A DNA stretch of 64,000 bases from Tipula vernalis (lineage: Eukaryota > Arthropoda > Insecta > Diptera > Tipulidae): assembly GCA_958295665.1 (NCBI GenBank), contig OY282558.1, positions 332,355,106-332,419,105 on the forward strand. The letters are read 5' to 3'. Numbering within the stretch: the stretch's first letter is position 1; each line of letters starts with the position of its first letter. The notes under the pieces are model-generated. The model was not told where the DNA came from and ran no database searches. It saw nothing but the letters and a program-made list of their open reading frames with translations. Below, piece by piece: positions 46,283 to 58,105 of the stretch. A program made the position numbers and the translations under genes.

Positions 46283-46480
46283 GAATTTAAAGAAGTTAAA
46301 GAATTTAAAAAACAAGTTACAGAATTCAACAAGCTACTAAAGTGATTTGAGATTTTGGAGGATCATAAAAAACGAATAGCAGTTCTGCAAAGTGTAAACG
46401 ATAAACTGATTCATGAAATAAAATCACTAAACGATCAACTTCAATTGGCTAGTGACGGAGCCGCATTATATGAATTATAA
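46283..46480 (+). pseudogene. Coiled-coil-like reading frame at the end of the GAATTTAAA array
   Basis: In frame with the last EFK units, the sequence reads EFKKQVTEFNKLLK, one TGA (46352-46354), then ILEDHKKRIAVLQSVNDKLI and EIKSLNDQLQLASDGAALYE to the TAA at 46478-46480. Hydrophobic residues at heptad spacing (I/L/V) and charged residues between them indicate an amphipathic helix. It is not recognised as a known gene. It may be the relic from which the array expanded or part of an element ORF. Downstream, CSTCPTIYEA around 46530 hints at a Cys motif in another frame. Confidence 0.4.
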
Positions 46481-47850
46481 AGTTCAGTTCACAACAAAGT
46501 AGGAGATATTCGATGCGTTTAAATTAAGAAATGTTCAACATGTCCAACAATTTATGAAGCAGGCTAAAGAATTAAAAATGATGCTCAGTCTTAAATATAT
46601 ATGGTTCTAACGTGGTAATGTTCTGTAATTTATTAATTTCAATTACTTATTTTAATTACTGATAAATTATAATGGATTTCTCTTAAATTACGACGTAAAA
46701 TAAATACTAGTCACTTAAAAAATATTTAATCATTTCCTAATAAAAACTGCAAAAAATGTTTAAATCGCGGCCATATTGTAAAATTCGCTCGAGTAAACAC
46801 TTTTCTGCAATTTTTATTAGAAAAAGTGCGTTTGCAAAAAAAAATTGTCCACGACATTACATTCGAAATGGCTTATTAACTATTTTTTAAGTGACCAGTA
46901 TATATTTTATATTGTAATTTAGGAGAAATCATTGAATCATTTTTACTCGTACAAGTAAAATCGCGATTCATGTGAATAAGCAAGCGGCATCCGAATGAAA
47001 ACCAATTTTTTTCGTTTAAATCTTTTGACGCGGAACAACGTTGTAGAATGTCGAATCGTACACAAGAGAGAACGAAATTTAAAACCATTCGTAGTTAAAG
47101 TCAGGTGGAAGTGGTTTTTACAGTTCTTTGTTGAAAATCGTCAGAAGATTAACTCCTTTCGAGCCATTGAGTGGGAAGTTCGCTTTGTTGAGGAAACTTG
47201 GGTTTGCATTCCAAGTTCTAAACAGAATTTATTTTATATCAATGTTTCTTATTGATATCGAATGCTAAGCCAGATAGTTACCATAATTTAATAATGTTTC
47301 AACAATTTATTATCCAAAATCGATCCGTAGCAACCACCAACGCATAAATGCAGATTCATGAGCAGCAGTATTCAAATACTGATGATACTGTTAAAGTTTT
47401 CTAAGGAAGATTTAATATATCAAAACATTTGTCCGGTATCTGGTTAGTAGAATTAAAGCAAACAATAGACACGAAATGTAAGATAAACATAGAATGTAAG
47501 AAATTAAATTAAAGATGGTATTATTATTAAAAAAATTCCTTAATCCCTAATATTACGATTTACTTTTAAAAAAAAGCCTTATATTACAATTTTCGGATAA
47601 TAAGATTTTCTTCTATAACCAGAAATGCAACAACATGTCCACCAATTTTTGAATTATTTCACCTCTTTGTATCTCACGCAACAACCTTCTATCTTATGCA
47701 GCAAACATTTGTATTTGGAATAATATTACAAATATAAAAATCATAAAATTTAATTAAGATTTCCAAAAATTTGTGAGTAAACGTATGAAAAATACGCAAC
47801 AAATCAAAACTGTTATTGTATGCTTGTTTATGTAAACTTAAGGTGTAAAA
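46481..47850. other. AT-rich stretch with no recognised feature
   Basis: Two overlapping frames of 70 and 86 codons on opposite strands near 46876-47255 have no motifs. They overlap antisense, so at most one could be real. Confidence 0.45.
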
Positions 47851-47859
47851 GTAAATTAT

Positions 47860-48235
47860 GGCTCCACCAGTATTGCAAATGCATAATTTTCAAACAAATT
47901 CTGAGGATGCGCCTTACCAGCCACAATCACACGTTATAATATTTTAGAAGCTTTTTAGTGGTATAACTTAGCTTGAAGTTTCAAGGAAAAAAGCAAAAAT
48001 GTTTTAAGACAGAAATATTAAAATTAAATTATGCCTAAACTATATTTTCGAACTTTCATTTTGAAAAATACATCAAAGTTGGCTTTGACGATGTAAAATA
48101 GTACTTGCTAAATTTATCTTTAGTTTAACTATTGTACCTCAGATGACTATAGGTGTTTACAGAAAATTATGAAAAAAAATTATTTACTCACAAAATTCTT
48201 AATATTTGGTGAATTTGTTTTGCTTTTTTCCAATT
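47860..48235 (-). repeat. Dispersed repeat, copy 2
   Basis: Reverse complement of the repeat at 32391-32990, with shared words such as gttataccactaaaaag, tttgatgtatttttcaaaat, taaatttagcaagtac and gtgagtaaataatttttt. Diverged by an estimated 15-20%. Confidence 0.65.
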
Positions 48236-48344
48236 TGTCATTTGTTTGCTGTCATCTGATAATATGCTTCATATTATGTATTTGCTTCATTTCTCTTATG
48301 TTTACCTTGTTTCTATATTGTTTGTCATGTTTATTATTAAGCGC

Positions 48345-48592
48345 GTTTTTTTATTCGCTCCGGATAGCTGCTATCGAGAGCCGTCATATAAAAAATGGCT
48401 CCGGATAGCGCTCCGTATAAATAGGTAGAGCCAAATATTTTTTATATCAAGTTTTCGCTAAACAATTGAATTAAAAATGATAGTTTGATGTTAAATAAGT
48501 CTAGTTTACCAATAAATAGCACGTCAAATTTAAATTTAGGCGTATAAAAATGACGGCTCTCGATAGCAGCTATCCGGAGCGAATAAAAAAAC
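48345..48592. mobile_element. 248-bp MITE with ~42-bp perfect inverted ends
   Basis: Left end gtttttttattcgctccgga followed by tagctgctatcgagagccgt; the right end is its exact reverse complement (acggctctcgatagcagcta then tccggagcgaataaaaaaac). Adjacent bases (gcgc, actact) show no obvious duplication. Perfect arms indicate recent activity. The open frames at 48169-48428 only cross it. Confidence 0.8.
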
Positions 48593-50580
48593 ACTACTAT
48601 TGTAAACGTCGCGCCTTTTCCTTTATATTTTTATCTCTTTTTTACATGCATGTACTCTATTTTTAAGCTTTTTCAGATATAAAATATCTTATTTTGTTAT
48701 CATTATTACCGTAAATTGGAAAAGCTCACGAAAAAATCGTCCAAGTCAGGTGGAAAATAAAGTTTATAGTTTCAATTGAATCAAAATAAAATTAATTTCG
48801 AGTCAATTTTCATTAATATATTTTGAATAAACTGAGGTAATATCTCTCCATATAAAAACTATGGAATAAACATTTTCTTTGGGATTTTTTGATACCTTAA
48901 AAAAAGCTTTTAAAAAAATATCGTCAACATGGAGGCATTATTTTGATAAAACTAACAACAAATTTTCATAAATCGTTAAAATACATCTTCCTTAAGGATA
49001 AAAAAAATGTGTAGGTACATGCTATGAACAATGTACACCACAGTAATAGCTATCCTAGGTATTTTAACTTTACCACCTATTATATACTTTACTACCGACA
49101 TTCGTTCCTATTATACACGAGCTATATATAGCGATTGAAACTTGGTTTCTTTTTTTGTATGAGCTCATATCAAAATAGTTTGTCGTTTCAAAAAAAAAAA
49201 AAAAAAAGTTTTTTACTTCATTCTCTTTTTCTTATCATTTTCGAATCCCATTTTGTAGCTGATGCAACAGCAACTCATGTTGGGCTTTAGTTTTTGTCCC
49301 AGCTTGTTTTAATTCATATTATTTTGTTCTTTTTTATATAGTGTTCAACATGGAGAAGCAAATTAAATATGTATGTATGTATGTATAATATAAAAATAAA
49401 TAAATAAAACTATAAACTACATTGGAAAATATTTCTTTGTAGAATTTATTTGTATGAGCTCGTTTTAATGAAATTGGGTAGTAGCATTGAAAGAGGGAAA
49501 AATTATATATTTCCCCGAATTTATTTTTCGTTCCCGGTAAATTTGTTACTGGTCTAGATTTTTAGTTTATATGACATAATTATATACATATATGTGTATA
49601 TATAGGAAAGTAAACTAAAGTATACAAGCGTATAAGTATAATAAAGTTTCCATAAAATCGAATTAGAAAACAATAAAAATGAAAACGTGGTTAGGTACCC
49701 ATTTAAACATAGTATTTACTTATGTATATACTCTTACATGCATACAGCAAAGATTACTGTTAGTTCGATGATATTGTGCAATTATGTAACCAAGGTAAAT
49801 TCAACCAGCCTATCTACTCTAGAAGCTTTCATTTTGTTTATATCACATCCATTTAAAGATTATTCTATTAGCCAGAAGGTAAAAGTAAAAAGGTCAATCA
49901 CATCTGTTTTAGTCAACGTAATTAAATAACGAGATTATGATGCTTAAAGTAAAATATATTTTATAAAGGTGGACAGAAAATAGAAAAAGAGCTTTTAAGT
50001 AGATAAAATTCCAACAAATTAAGTATAATTTGTAGTTATGTAACACAATAATGATAAAACTAATTAGCTATCAATTAAACAGGTATTTCGAAGACAATAA
50101 AAAGAAATTTTACAAAAGCTATTATCAGGCCATTAAACACGTTACATCGGATAAAGTAGAGTAAATGGAAAAATTAACCTAAAAATTCGGGATAACATTG
50201 TTCTCATTTAATTTATTTACATAAGTATTTGAGTCAAAATTACGGGTTTCTATAACAAAAATTAAAATGGCTGTCAATGTTTTCGTTAGTTTTAACACTC
50301 TAATGTAATATTAGATATTTCATTTATTTTACAAATCCTGGCGCACCAGGAACTCATGTTGGTCAAAACCAAATGAAGTTGGTAGATTAAAATGAGTGTG
50401 CTTAACAGTTCATTCAATGCACCAAAATGACTTGGATTAAATATAAAATGCAATTTATTGTTCGAGGGTAATTAACCTCGAGCAAATCGTACAAATCATG
50501 TAAATTTCTTATGTAGCTGTTAAAATTCTTTAGAACTGAAATTCTCGCTTGAATATCTTTCAAGTTTTTAATTGAAAATC
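48593..50580. other. AT-rich stretch with no recognised feature
   Basis: Contains only an A run (49190-49207) and a short (GTAT)n at 49370-49385. No supported gene. Confidence 0.5.
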
Positions 50581-51260
50581 GGCGCCTGTAAAGCGATAGT
50601 GCTTCTAGGTCTGTTGCCCTTTTAACCCAATAGTTAAGAGGGTCCCGAGGTTACCAAGTCTTTGAAGACCTTGTTCGAAATAGTTGGATTGACTTTAGAC
50701 TTCTAGGTTTGTCATACGCTACATCTTATGTTTGTGTTCTTGTTGAATTGATTAGACCGATTGGAGGAAAGTTACACCGGCACAGTACGACGCGCTCGTA
50801 TTATTCTTCGTCTTATTATTAACGAATAAGTGGAATGGCGGTCACCACCGACAAGTTTTTTGTTAAAAATTAGTAATTTGGGTGGTGCAACATTTTTTTT
50901 TTCTGGTGATAGTTAGTGCTTTATTTCGGACAAATTAAGTCCAATTCGTGGGAACGCGAACAAATAAAAAGTTTTTCCAGTTAATTTTTAATTTTGGACG
51001 AATTAAGTCCAAATTGTGGGAATCTGCTCACGGGGAGCAAATCAACGTTTGTAAATAGTTAGTTTTGAAGTTGTTTTTTTTACCGAGAGTCGAGTGTTTT
51101 GTAGTACTTAAGAGGAAAGGATGCTACCACGACTTAATCCTGGTGCTCAGTCGGGTAGAGGTTAAGTCGGTCATAGGGTTTTGTAACTCCGCTTAAGATT
51201 TAAATGAAGTTGTTTTATAAAGCAAAAGTTGGTTGTAAACAACTAAAATTAAATAAAACA
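50581..51260. other. Less AT-rich block with internal duplication, unassigned
   Basis: Base composition is more balanced than the neighbours. A motif, ggac.aattaagtcca followed by .tgtgggaa, is repeated at about 50926-50960 and 50995-51025, with intervening gtttttccagttaattttta. Such blocks occur in 5' untranslated regions of LTR retrotransposons, but I found no LTR pair, primer site or gag. Left unassigned. Confidence 0.35.
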
Positions 51261-52457
51261 GAAATTTGGATTCGGACATACCATAAAATTAGGATGTGGC
51301 ATACCGTACAGAAATCACTAGTAGGGAGAAATCAGATCACAAAAACAAGAAAAACAAACGAAATGACAAACACTTAAAATTACTAACGTTGGCCATAAGC
51401 CCTAACACAAAGTTGGTAAATACTTACTTACCAACACGATTTAGCCCTAACGCAAATTTAAAAAAAAAAATTATTTTAAATTAATTTAAATTAAAATTGG
51501 GTTACACGCAACATGTGCAAACGCACATTTTCATTACAAGTGTAAGCAGACGAACCGCCCAAATTGTAAAAATTTGCCTTTACATTTATTCACCGGATAT
51601 CCAAGAAATTCGATTTGGTTGATAAATGGCCTCAGTTGCAAAGGAAAGCAAAAGAAAAAAAACACAATTTTGTACACATACCTATGTATACAATGTAAGC
51701 GTGTGCATTAAAAAAATGTTTATACGTTTATTTACTGAAACTTGAGCCAACACTTTTAATGAAAATGTAGATCATATGGGCTCCTGCCACTAGAATTAAT
51801 AGGATTGGAATTGTAACTGAATCCGCATATTGTCATTGAGTTTTTTCAATATCTATGTACAAGGTTAGGATGCAGTTTTGTTTGAGGCTTTTTGTAGATG
51901 GGTATATTTGGTAACGTCATGCCAAGTGTTCGTTACAGTTTATTGATTTTTAATTTTTTTATTTGTATAATGTTTTATTGAGTTAATTATGAAATACGAA
52001 TACTTACGAAGGGAATTTTTATTAGATTTTATCGAGAAACATTAGTTGACCGATTTTCAACATATGGTCGAAAGTGGCTTATATGCATTTATTCTGTATT
52101 TTCTAAAGAGACATGATGTATTCCAGATTTTTAGTTATCAGATTTATTGTTGAAATACGATGTGGGCTTTTACATTTTAAAAACAGCATACCACGTTTAA
52201 ATGAATGATTTTCCTTGACTAATTTTGAGCAACAAATTATTCAGTAGGACCTACTGCGATACAGGGAATAGTTACAAAAAAAGTTGTTCGAGATGGATCC
52301 ATCGTACACCCGTAAACACACAACAAAACCAACGGAGTGGATGGGTTAGCTAGAGATGCCAAAACCGGCCAAGTTACAGACACCTAGGTATTACGATAGT
52401 TATTAACTTAATGCAATATAATGACAACACAATTCTAATCTGTTAATTATTTCTTAA
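51261..52457. other. AT-rich stretch with no recognised feature
   Basis: A 62-codon Lys/Asn-rich frame at 51296-51484 has no motif. Confidence 0.45.
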
Positions 52458-52634
52458 AACTCGGCAAATCCACCACCCAGAGAAAAGAATACAGAGTGTT
52501 ATAGAGCCTTGGCTGCAAAGCTGACAGATGAAGGCAAGGAATGGTACGAATGGTATAAGAATCTAAAAATGGAATTCGTCAGTGAAGAAATTAAGAAATA
52601 TGCGAGGAAACACGTACAGCGCCTTAGCCAATAA
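52458..52634 (+). pseudogene. Unidentified coding-like fragment
   Basis: A 58-codon open stretch with balanced codon use unlike its flanks: NSANPPPREKNTECYRALAA, then KLTDEGKEWYEWYKNLKMEF, then a basic tail. It starts directly after an in-frame TAA, has no ATG near the beginning and no splice acceptor. Probably a scrap of a mobile-element or host gene. I do not recognise it. Confidence 0.35.
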
Positions 52635-54960
52635 GGAAATGTGGATTTGGGTAGCGAAACCCTTAGAACTAGTTCTACTCCTCAATCAGTCTGACGTCGT
52701 GCTCTCATGTATGTAGATCACATCAGATCATTCGAGCTTATGTTTGGTTGGTCAACTTCAGTTGATGCATAAACCCAAATTATTGATTGATTGGCTAGTT
52801 TCAAGCGTAACCGGAACCTATACGTATTCGAGTATTGTCTCCTTTAAAACTCAAAAAAAAAAAGTTTTTCCTGCGGCCAAATCCAAAATTAAGATTGTTC
52901 TTCTTCGTCTCGTATAAACAAATTGAGGTATACAAATTAGCAGGGGCTCAGTGTATTTTTTTCCGGTTGGTTTTTTGTAAACCAAAATTACTCAATTAGA
53001 AATTATATGCTTTTTAATATAATTTGCAGTTTTAAACGGATGAAAATATGATTAAACATAAAATATCTAAACTTAAAACTTTTCAAAAATTACAATCAAT
53101 CTGAAAAAGGTGAAAAAACACATCTTTTTTGTTAATTACTATTACATTAAGATTTGTTTACAGAGATGTAAATGGCGAGTATTTTATTCCAGGGCACCGT
53201 GTGATAGTGGATAATATTGTTGTAGATAAAGCTTGTAATGTCAGCTAAATCGAAAACATATTTTTATTACTGTCTGCCGATAGAATGAATGATTTTATAA
53301 TTTTTCTTTATAATTAGGAAGGATGTAGCAGGGATACCTAGGCAGGATGTAAGAAGGAAATACATTTTATTTTTTATTGATGCAACCGTGTTATTGCAAT
53401 TTAATGAAAATTAATAAATACTATTCAAATTATTTTCATAAGCTTGGCTACACTCTATTCAATGATGTGCTCGTTCACACAAAAGTCTCTAATCACTGAA
53501 ACACTGATTGATGAACTTTGAATCATCAAAATATAAGGTTGTTTAAATTTTACTACAGTGAAATCTCGTTATAGATAGCAAAGCCAAAGGGATCGGAGAA
53601 ATATATTTATTTATTTTATTTAGTTATGTACGAGTATGTATTTGTGTGAAGTTTTCTTATTTTATTTCCTTATTATTACTCATTTGGTTAGCCATGGTAC
53701 ATTTCCATACAAAAAAAATTACATTTTAGCGAATAAAAATTCGTTGCAAAATTTCAATTTCGTTAGGCCGGTATTCATTATAAGGAGATTTCACTGTTTA
53801 CTTATTTTCCTTGCTGAAAGGGGGTTTTGTAATTCCCTTGAGGTAAGTTAACGATTTTTGAAGAATATTTTTGATAATTAAGCCAAAAACACAAAATATT
53901 GCTGATTATATTTTGAGAAAAACAACTCTGTTACTTTTTCCTAAAGTTTATTTTTAAGCTGGAAGCTTTTCGACAACGATGTTTTATTATCAACTTAGTT
54001 GTTTTTCTAGACAAGAAAGTGTTATTTTTCCCCAAGATAAAGTTAGCATTAAGAGCGTTTTTCAGTTCAATGAACAAAAATATTTCTAATATCATAACAA
54101 AGATATTTCTAGCAAAAATTGGTTGTACCCAATAATTATGAACCTGGTCCCATTACACGGCCTTGACGCCCTATTACACGGCCTTGACGTCCATTAGTGC
54201 ATATTTTCAATAAGTTATTCTCCTACAAAAATTAGAACTTAGAAATAGAATTATCTGATTTACTTGCTTAGGAATGTCACACGAAAGCTATTTGAGTAGG
54301 ATTTAAAAAATTTTTTTTTTTTTGCAATTGTGAGAAATTTAATATTTTTTACAGAAAACTTTTCTGACGAAGAACTACCTGTTGCTTGGTGCTTTTGAGA
54401 AGTATATTGTAGCAGTGTGAGCAAGAATGCAACGAAATCATGTCACACTTTGAACGCTTTCATTTGTGAAACTTATAAACATAGGATAATAAATGATAGA
54501 GCATTAGATACCTTTTATAATCCATGAATAGAGAAAATATAGTTTGGGCATCTTACCCTTACCCCTTCGATACAGTAGCGTTAAATATAGCTAAATTTAT
54601 CGCTAATTTTGGAACTTTTGAATTAATAGTGAGCACAATATCCCAAGCCCCACATTTCATTTTCAACACACTTTCCAACATTTTCCTACATTTTCAAATA
54701 AGAGTCAAAGCTAAAATTGGTTATTTATAAAAATAAAAATTTCGACAAAAATTAAAAATAATCTCCAATAGTAATTGATAACTTCTGCAGAAATAAACCA
54801 AAGTGATTACTCAACTAGTGGATAACAAAACAAATCGGAAAAAGGCTGCTAAGTCTGCGCACCAAAAACGCGATTCACATAAATTCAAACATAGAGCAAC
54901 GATCTCGAGATACCATATAACTGCACAGGTTGGGTTCAAACGAACTTTGTCATGATTCGT
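52635..54960. other. AT-rich stretch; short 22-bp duplication only
   Basis: No supported gene. At 54150-54195 the word cattacacggccttgacg occurs twice in tandem. Frames of 68-71 codons at 53636 and 54524 lack motifs. Confidence 0.45.
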
Positions 54961-54990
54961 GACATCTGCACCAACCATGGAGTGCTAATC

Positions 54991-55185
54991 TTAATCGATA
55001 ACAATGGTATCTGCTGAATTAATTTTTCCAGCAAGCGATAAATGTTGAGCGAAATTTGATTCTGTCCTAATTTTGCCAATATCCCTTGAATGTTCCTTAA
55101 ACCGTTGTCCAAATGATCTTCCAGTTTGCCCCAAACAAAATGAAGGGCAATCTGAACATTTTAATTTATAAACTCCGGTATCCAA
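54991..55185 (-). pseudogene. PLE GIY-YIG fragment in the inverted 5' arm
   Basis: Encodes GVYKLKCSDCPSFCLGQTGR with GVY and CLG corresponding to GIY and YIG, the Cys pair typical of PLE endonucleases, then SFGQRFKEHSRDIG with the catalytic-type Arg, and NFAQHL. Nearly identical to the plus-strand copy at 56661. It stops shortly after the conserved helix. Confidence 0.8.
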
Positions 55186-55599
55186 AATTAAATCATTCTG
55201 ACGGCTATATTTTCTGTTCCAATGAATTTAGAATTTTATAAGCAATTTTGTAACCATAATTTTGAAAAAAAAATTTGAAGATGTTTACAAGAATTTTTAT
55301 TAAACTCTATACTGACATATTTTGGTTGCATATCTTCATTAAAATGCAAAGTAGTTGACTGCTTGTTTTCCATTTCATTTTGATAAATTGGATTCATCAA
55401 GTCAATTTTTATTGATTTTTAACCGTTTTCACTCGCAATGAATTTGATTGTGTTTAATTCATCGTGATTCCATCACGAAAACAAACATTGAACATCAATC
55501 GGATATAAGAACAATGATAGTGGACAATATGAGTGATTTTCATGAAATAAGACAGAACCAAAATGCCAATGAAATCAAAACAGTAAGAACCATAAAGAA

Positions 55600-56250
55600 G
55601 GAAACATAATTTTCATTGTGAACAGAGAATGAGAGGATTATCTAAAATACACAAACCTGAAGTACCAATAAGACCTATAGTTAACTTTACTTCGGCTCCA
55701 TCTTACAAAATTCCCAAATTTATTAATACATAATTGGATAAATAAAAACGTTAAATTAGAAAATGACCATTCCATAGAAGATGCTAATCAATAAAATAGA
55801 AGGGATCAACATACCGAATAATGGAAAATTAGCATCGTTCGATATAAGAGAAACATTGGAGATTACAAGGAATTTATCAACCGATTGAGATATAGAAACA
55901 CTCGTCATAGATGAATTAATTCAGCTATTATAAGAAATAACAAATCAAAATTATTTTAAACACACAAATAGATTATACAAACAAACCGATGGTCTTCCGA
56001 TGGGCAGTCCGCTATCCGGAACTTTAGCTAACATTTATTTAAATTACTTCGAAAATAAAATTATTAAGAACAACATAAATAAATTCGACAAAGATATCGT
56101 TTACTGGCACAGATAGGTAGATGCTATCCTGATCCTATTTACGGGTACAATCAGACAACTAAATCAATTTTTAAATCATTTAAACCAATTACACCAAAAT
56201 ATTAAGTTTAGATTGTAAATTTAAAATAATAAAGATATAAATTTCTTGAA
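55600..56250 (+). pseudogene. PLE reverse transcriptase, inactivated
   Basis: Frames encode MRGLSKIHKPEVPIRPIVNF, then (after stops and frame changes) DGLPMGSPLSGTLANIYLNY and IIKNNINKFDKDIVYWHR, then VDAILILFTG and HLNQLHQNIKF. In the palm active site the expected tyrosine of the YVDD box is a stop (TAG at 56114-56116) and the second Asp is Ala. PLE RTs are related to telomerase and copy the element RNA at a nicked site. This copy could not. Confidence 0.85.
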
Positions 56251-56660
56251 TATAAATATAACTAATTCTGATGCTCAACATACTCATAAATTCAAAATAT
56301 TTAGAAAACTAACACAAACCAGCCACACGATCCATGAGAAGTCAAACCATCCATACCAACACAAGATTTCAGCATACAACCACATGATTCATGGATTGCA
56401 ACAATGAATTAAATACAATCAAATTCCTTGCGAATGAAAACGGTTACAAATCAACAAAAATTGACTTGATGAATTTATCCAAATAAAATGGAATACTGGC
56501 AGTCAACTACATTGCACTTTGATGAAGATGTGTAACCAAAATATGTCAGTGTAGAGTTTAACAAACATCTTCAAATTTTTTTTCAAAATTATGGTTACAA
56601 AATTGCTTATAAAACTCTTAATTCATTGGAACAGAAAATGAAGCCTGAGAATGATTCATT

Positions 56661-56921
56661 TTGGACAAAGGAGTTTATAAATTAAAATGTTCAGGTTACC
56701 CTTCATTTAATTTAGGGCAAACTGGAAGATCATTTGGGCAACGGTTTAAGGAACATACAAGGGATATTGGCAAAATTAGGACAGAATCAAATTTCGCTCA
56801 ACATATAAATGATACACAATACAATTACCAAGACATGAACACAAATTTGGAAGTTTTACATCGTATGAAGAAAGGCGACTTTATTGGATCGGATGGAAGA
56901 AATATTAATTTACAAATATAG
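56661..56921 (+). pseudogene. PLE GIY-YIG endonuclease, 3' copy
   Basis: GVYKLKCSGYPSFNLGQTGR, SFGQRFKEHTRDIG and NFAQHINDTQ, followed by the PLE tail with LEVLHRMKKGDFI. One Cys of the zinc-like pair seen in the inverted copy is Tyr here (SGYPSF versus SDCPSF), and YIG is NLG. It lies downstream of the RT, in the expected order for PLEs. Confidence 0.8.
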
Positions 56922-56945
56922 AAACAACACGTTCATGTTGAACTC

Positions 56946-58105
56946 AAAAAATGGAGGTGTGGCCAACACACGACTTTCTTTTACGAACAGAGAATTTTAA
57001 GAAATTTTATTTTTTTAAAAACTTTTTTTTAAATTTTGTTTTTTTTTAATTTTTAAATTTTTCTTTTAATTTTTTATTTTTATTTGTTTTTAATTTTTGG
57101 AAACATTTTGTTTGTAGTAGTTTTTTGTAAACCTTATACTTTTTAAGATATTTGCAAAATAAATTTTCTGGACCAAGAGAGTGGCCACTTCCGGTTAGCC
57201 GATTTGGAGTAAAATTCACTGGGACCGCCCAATTTATCAAAAAAGCTTAAATCTTAAGTTTCAGTTCGATTGGTTAAACCATCTGGGCTGTAGAGAGGAC
57301 ACAGACAGACTGACAGACTGACAGACTGACAGACTGACAGACTGACAGACTGACAGACTGACAGACTGACAGACTGACAGACTGACAGACTGACAGACTG
57401 ACAGACTGACAGACTGACAGACTGACAGACTGACAGACTGACAGACAGACAGACACCATTTCGAAATCCACTTTTTCGGACTCCGGGGACCTCAAAACAA
57501 ATAAATCTCTAAAAATCTCAAGGTCCAAAATTTTCATGATTACTATACTTTATTACTTTCTTTTACTCTAGTAAAATGAAGTATAGTAATCATGAAAATT
57601 TTGGACCTTGAAATTTTTAGAGATTTATTTGTTTTGAGGTCCCCTGAGTCCGAAAAAGTGGATTTCGAAATGGTGTCTGTCTGTCTGTCTGTCAGTCTGT
57701 TAGCCTGTCAGTCTGTCAAGTCTGTCAGTCTGTCTGTGTCCTCTCTACAGCCCAGATGGTTTAACCAATCGAACTGAAACTTCAGATTTAAGCTTTTTTG
57801 ATAAATTGGGAGGTCCCAGTGAATTCTACTCCAAATCGGCTAACCGGAAGTGGCAGCTCCCTTGGTCCAGAAAATTTATTTTGCAAATATCTTAAAAAGT
57901 ATAAGGTTTACAAAAAACTACTATAGTCAAAATGTTTCCAAAAATTAAAAACAAATAAAAATAAAAAATTAAAAATTAAAAAAAAAATTAAAAAATTAAA
58001 AAAAAAAAATTAAGAAAAAAATATAATTTCTCAAAATTCTCTGTTCGTAAAAGAAAGTCGTGTGTTGGCCACACCTCCATTTTTTACTAGAGTAAAAGAA
58101 AGTAA
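56946..58105. mobile_element. Head-to-head foldback pair (~1.15 kb palindrome)
   Basis: Left arm 56946-57565 and right arm 57566-58105 are inverted copies of one unit: ggaggtgtggccaacacacg at the outer ends, cttccggttagccgatttgg, ccatctgggctgtagagagg, ttttcggactccgggga and gtccaaaattttcatgatta near the centre. The centre and the outer right edge both carry tactttcttttactctagta or its complement, probably the real terminus. Isolated copies lie at 12341-12822, 31366-31475 and 33207-33243. Non-coding. Confidence 0.85.
57300..57451. repeat. (ACAGACTG)n microsatellite
   Basis: About 18 perfect 8-bp units inside the left foldback arm, causing the LSVCQSV open frame on the minus strand. The right arm at 57675-57740 has only a few imperfect units, so the expansion happened after the arms separated or differs between arms. 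Confidence 0.9.

Larger units (their letters stand above)
43400..46335 (+). repeat. GAATTTAAA array with higher-order repeats
   Basis: About 2.9 kb of degenerate 9-bp units (aaagaatttaaagaattc), purine-rich on the plus strand. Superimposed is a longer period: the block ggatttaaagaattcaaag followed by attcaaaagttgtaa starts near 43430, 44282, 44923 and 45788. The second and third are about 640 bp apart, and the others fit once insertions at 43770-43999 and 45130-45520 are subtracted. Translated, the unit gives Glu-Phe-Lys repeats, which in the last copy run in frame into a coiled-coil-like sequence. Confidence 0.85.
54960..56935 (+). mobile_element. Penelope-like element flanked by inverted terminal copies
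   Basis: A plus-strand PLE body (RT about 55600-56250, then GIY-YIG to about 56920) is preceded by an inverted copy of its own 3' part. The segment 54990-55460, read on the minus strand, matches 56390-56820 (aaaattgacttgatgaat, gtttaacaaacatcttcaaa, ggttacaaaattgcttataa, GIY-YIG coding). Arms are about 430 bp. Partial inverted copies at the 5' end are a known peculiarity of PLE insertions. Confidence 0.75.

Noticed and set aside
46876..47255. Two overlapping antisense frames (70 and 86 codons)
   Set aside because: No motifs, no splice or promoter signals, composition like the surroundings.
50581..51260. Solo LTR
   Set aside because: No TG...CA boundaries with target duplication and no second LTR found; the internal duplication alone is not enough.
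57274..57777. Two Cys/Ser/Val-rich frames starting with the same peptide
   Set aside because: They are the two arms of the foldback element crossing the (ACAGACTG)n microsatellite.
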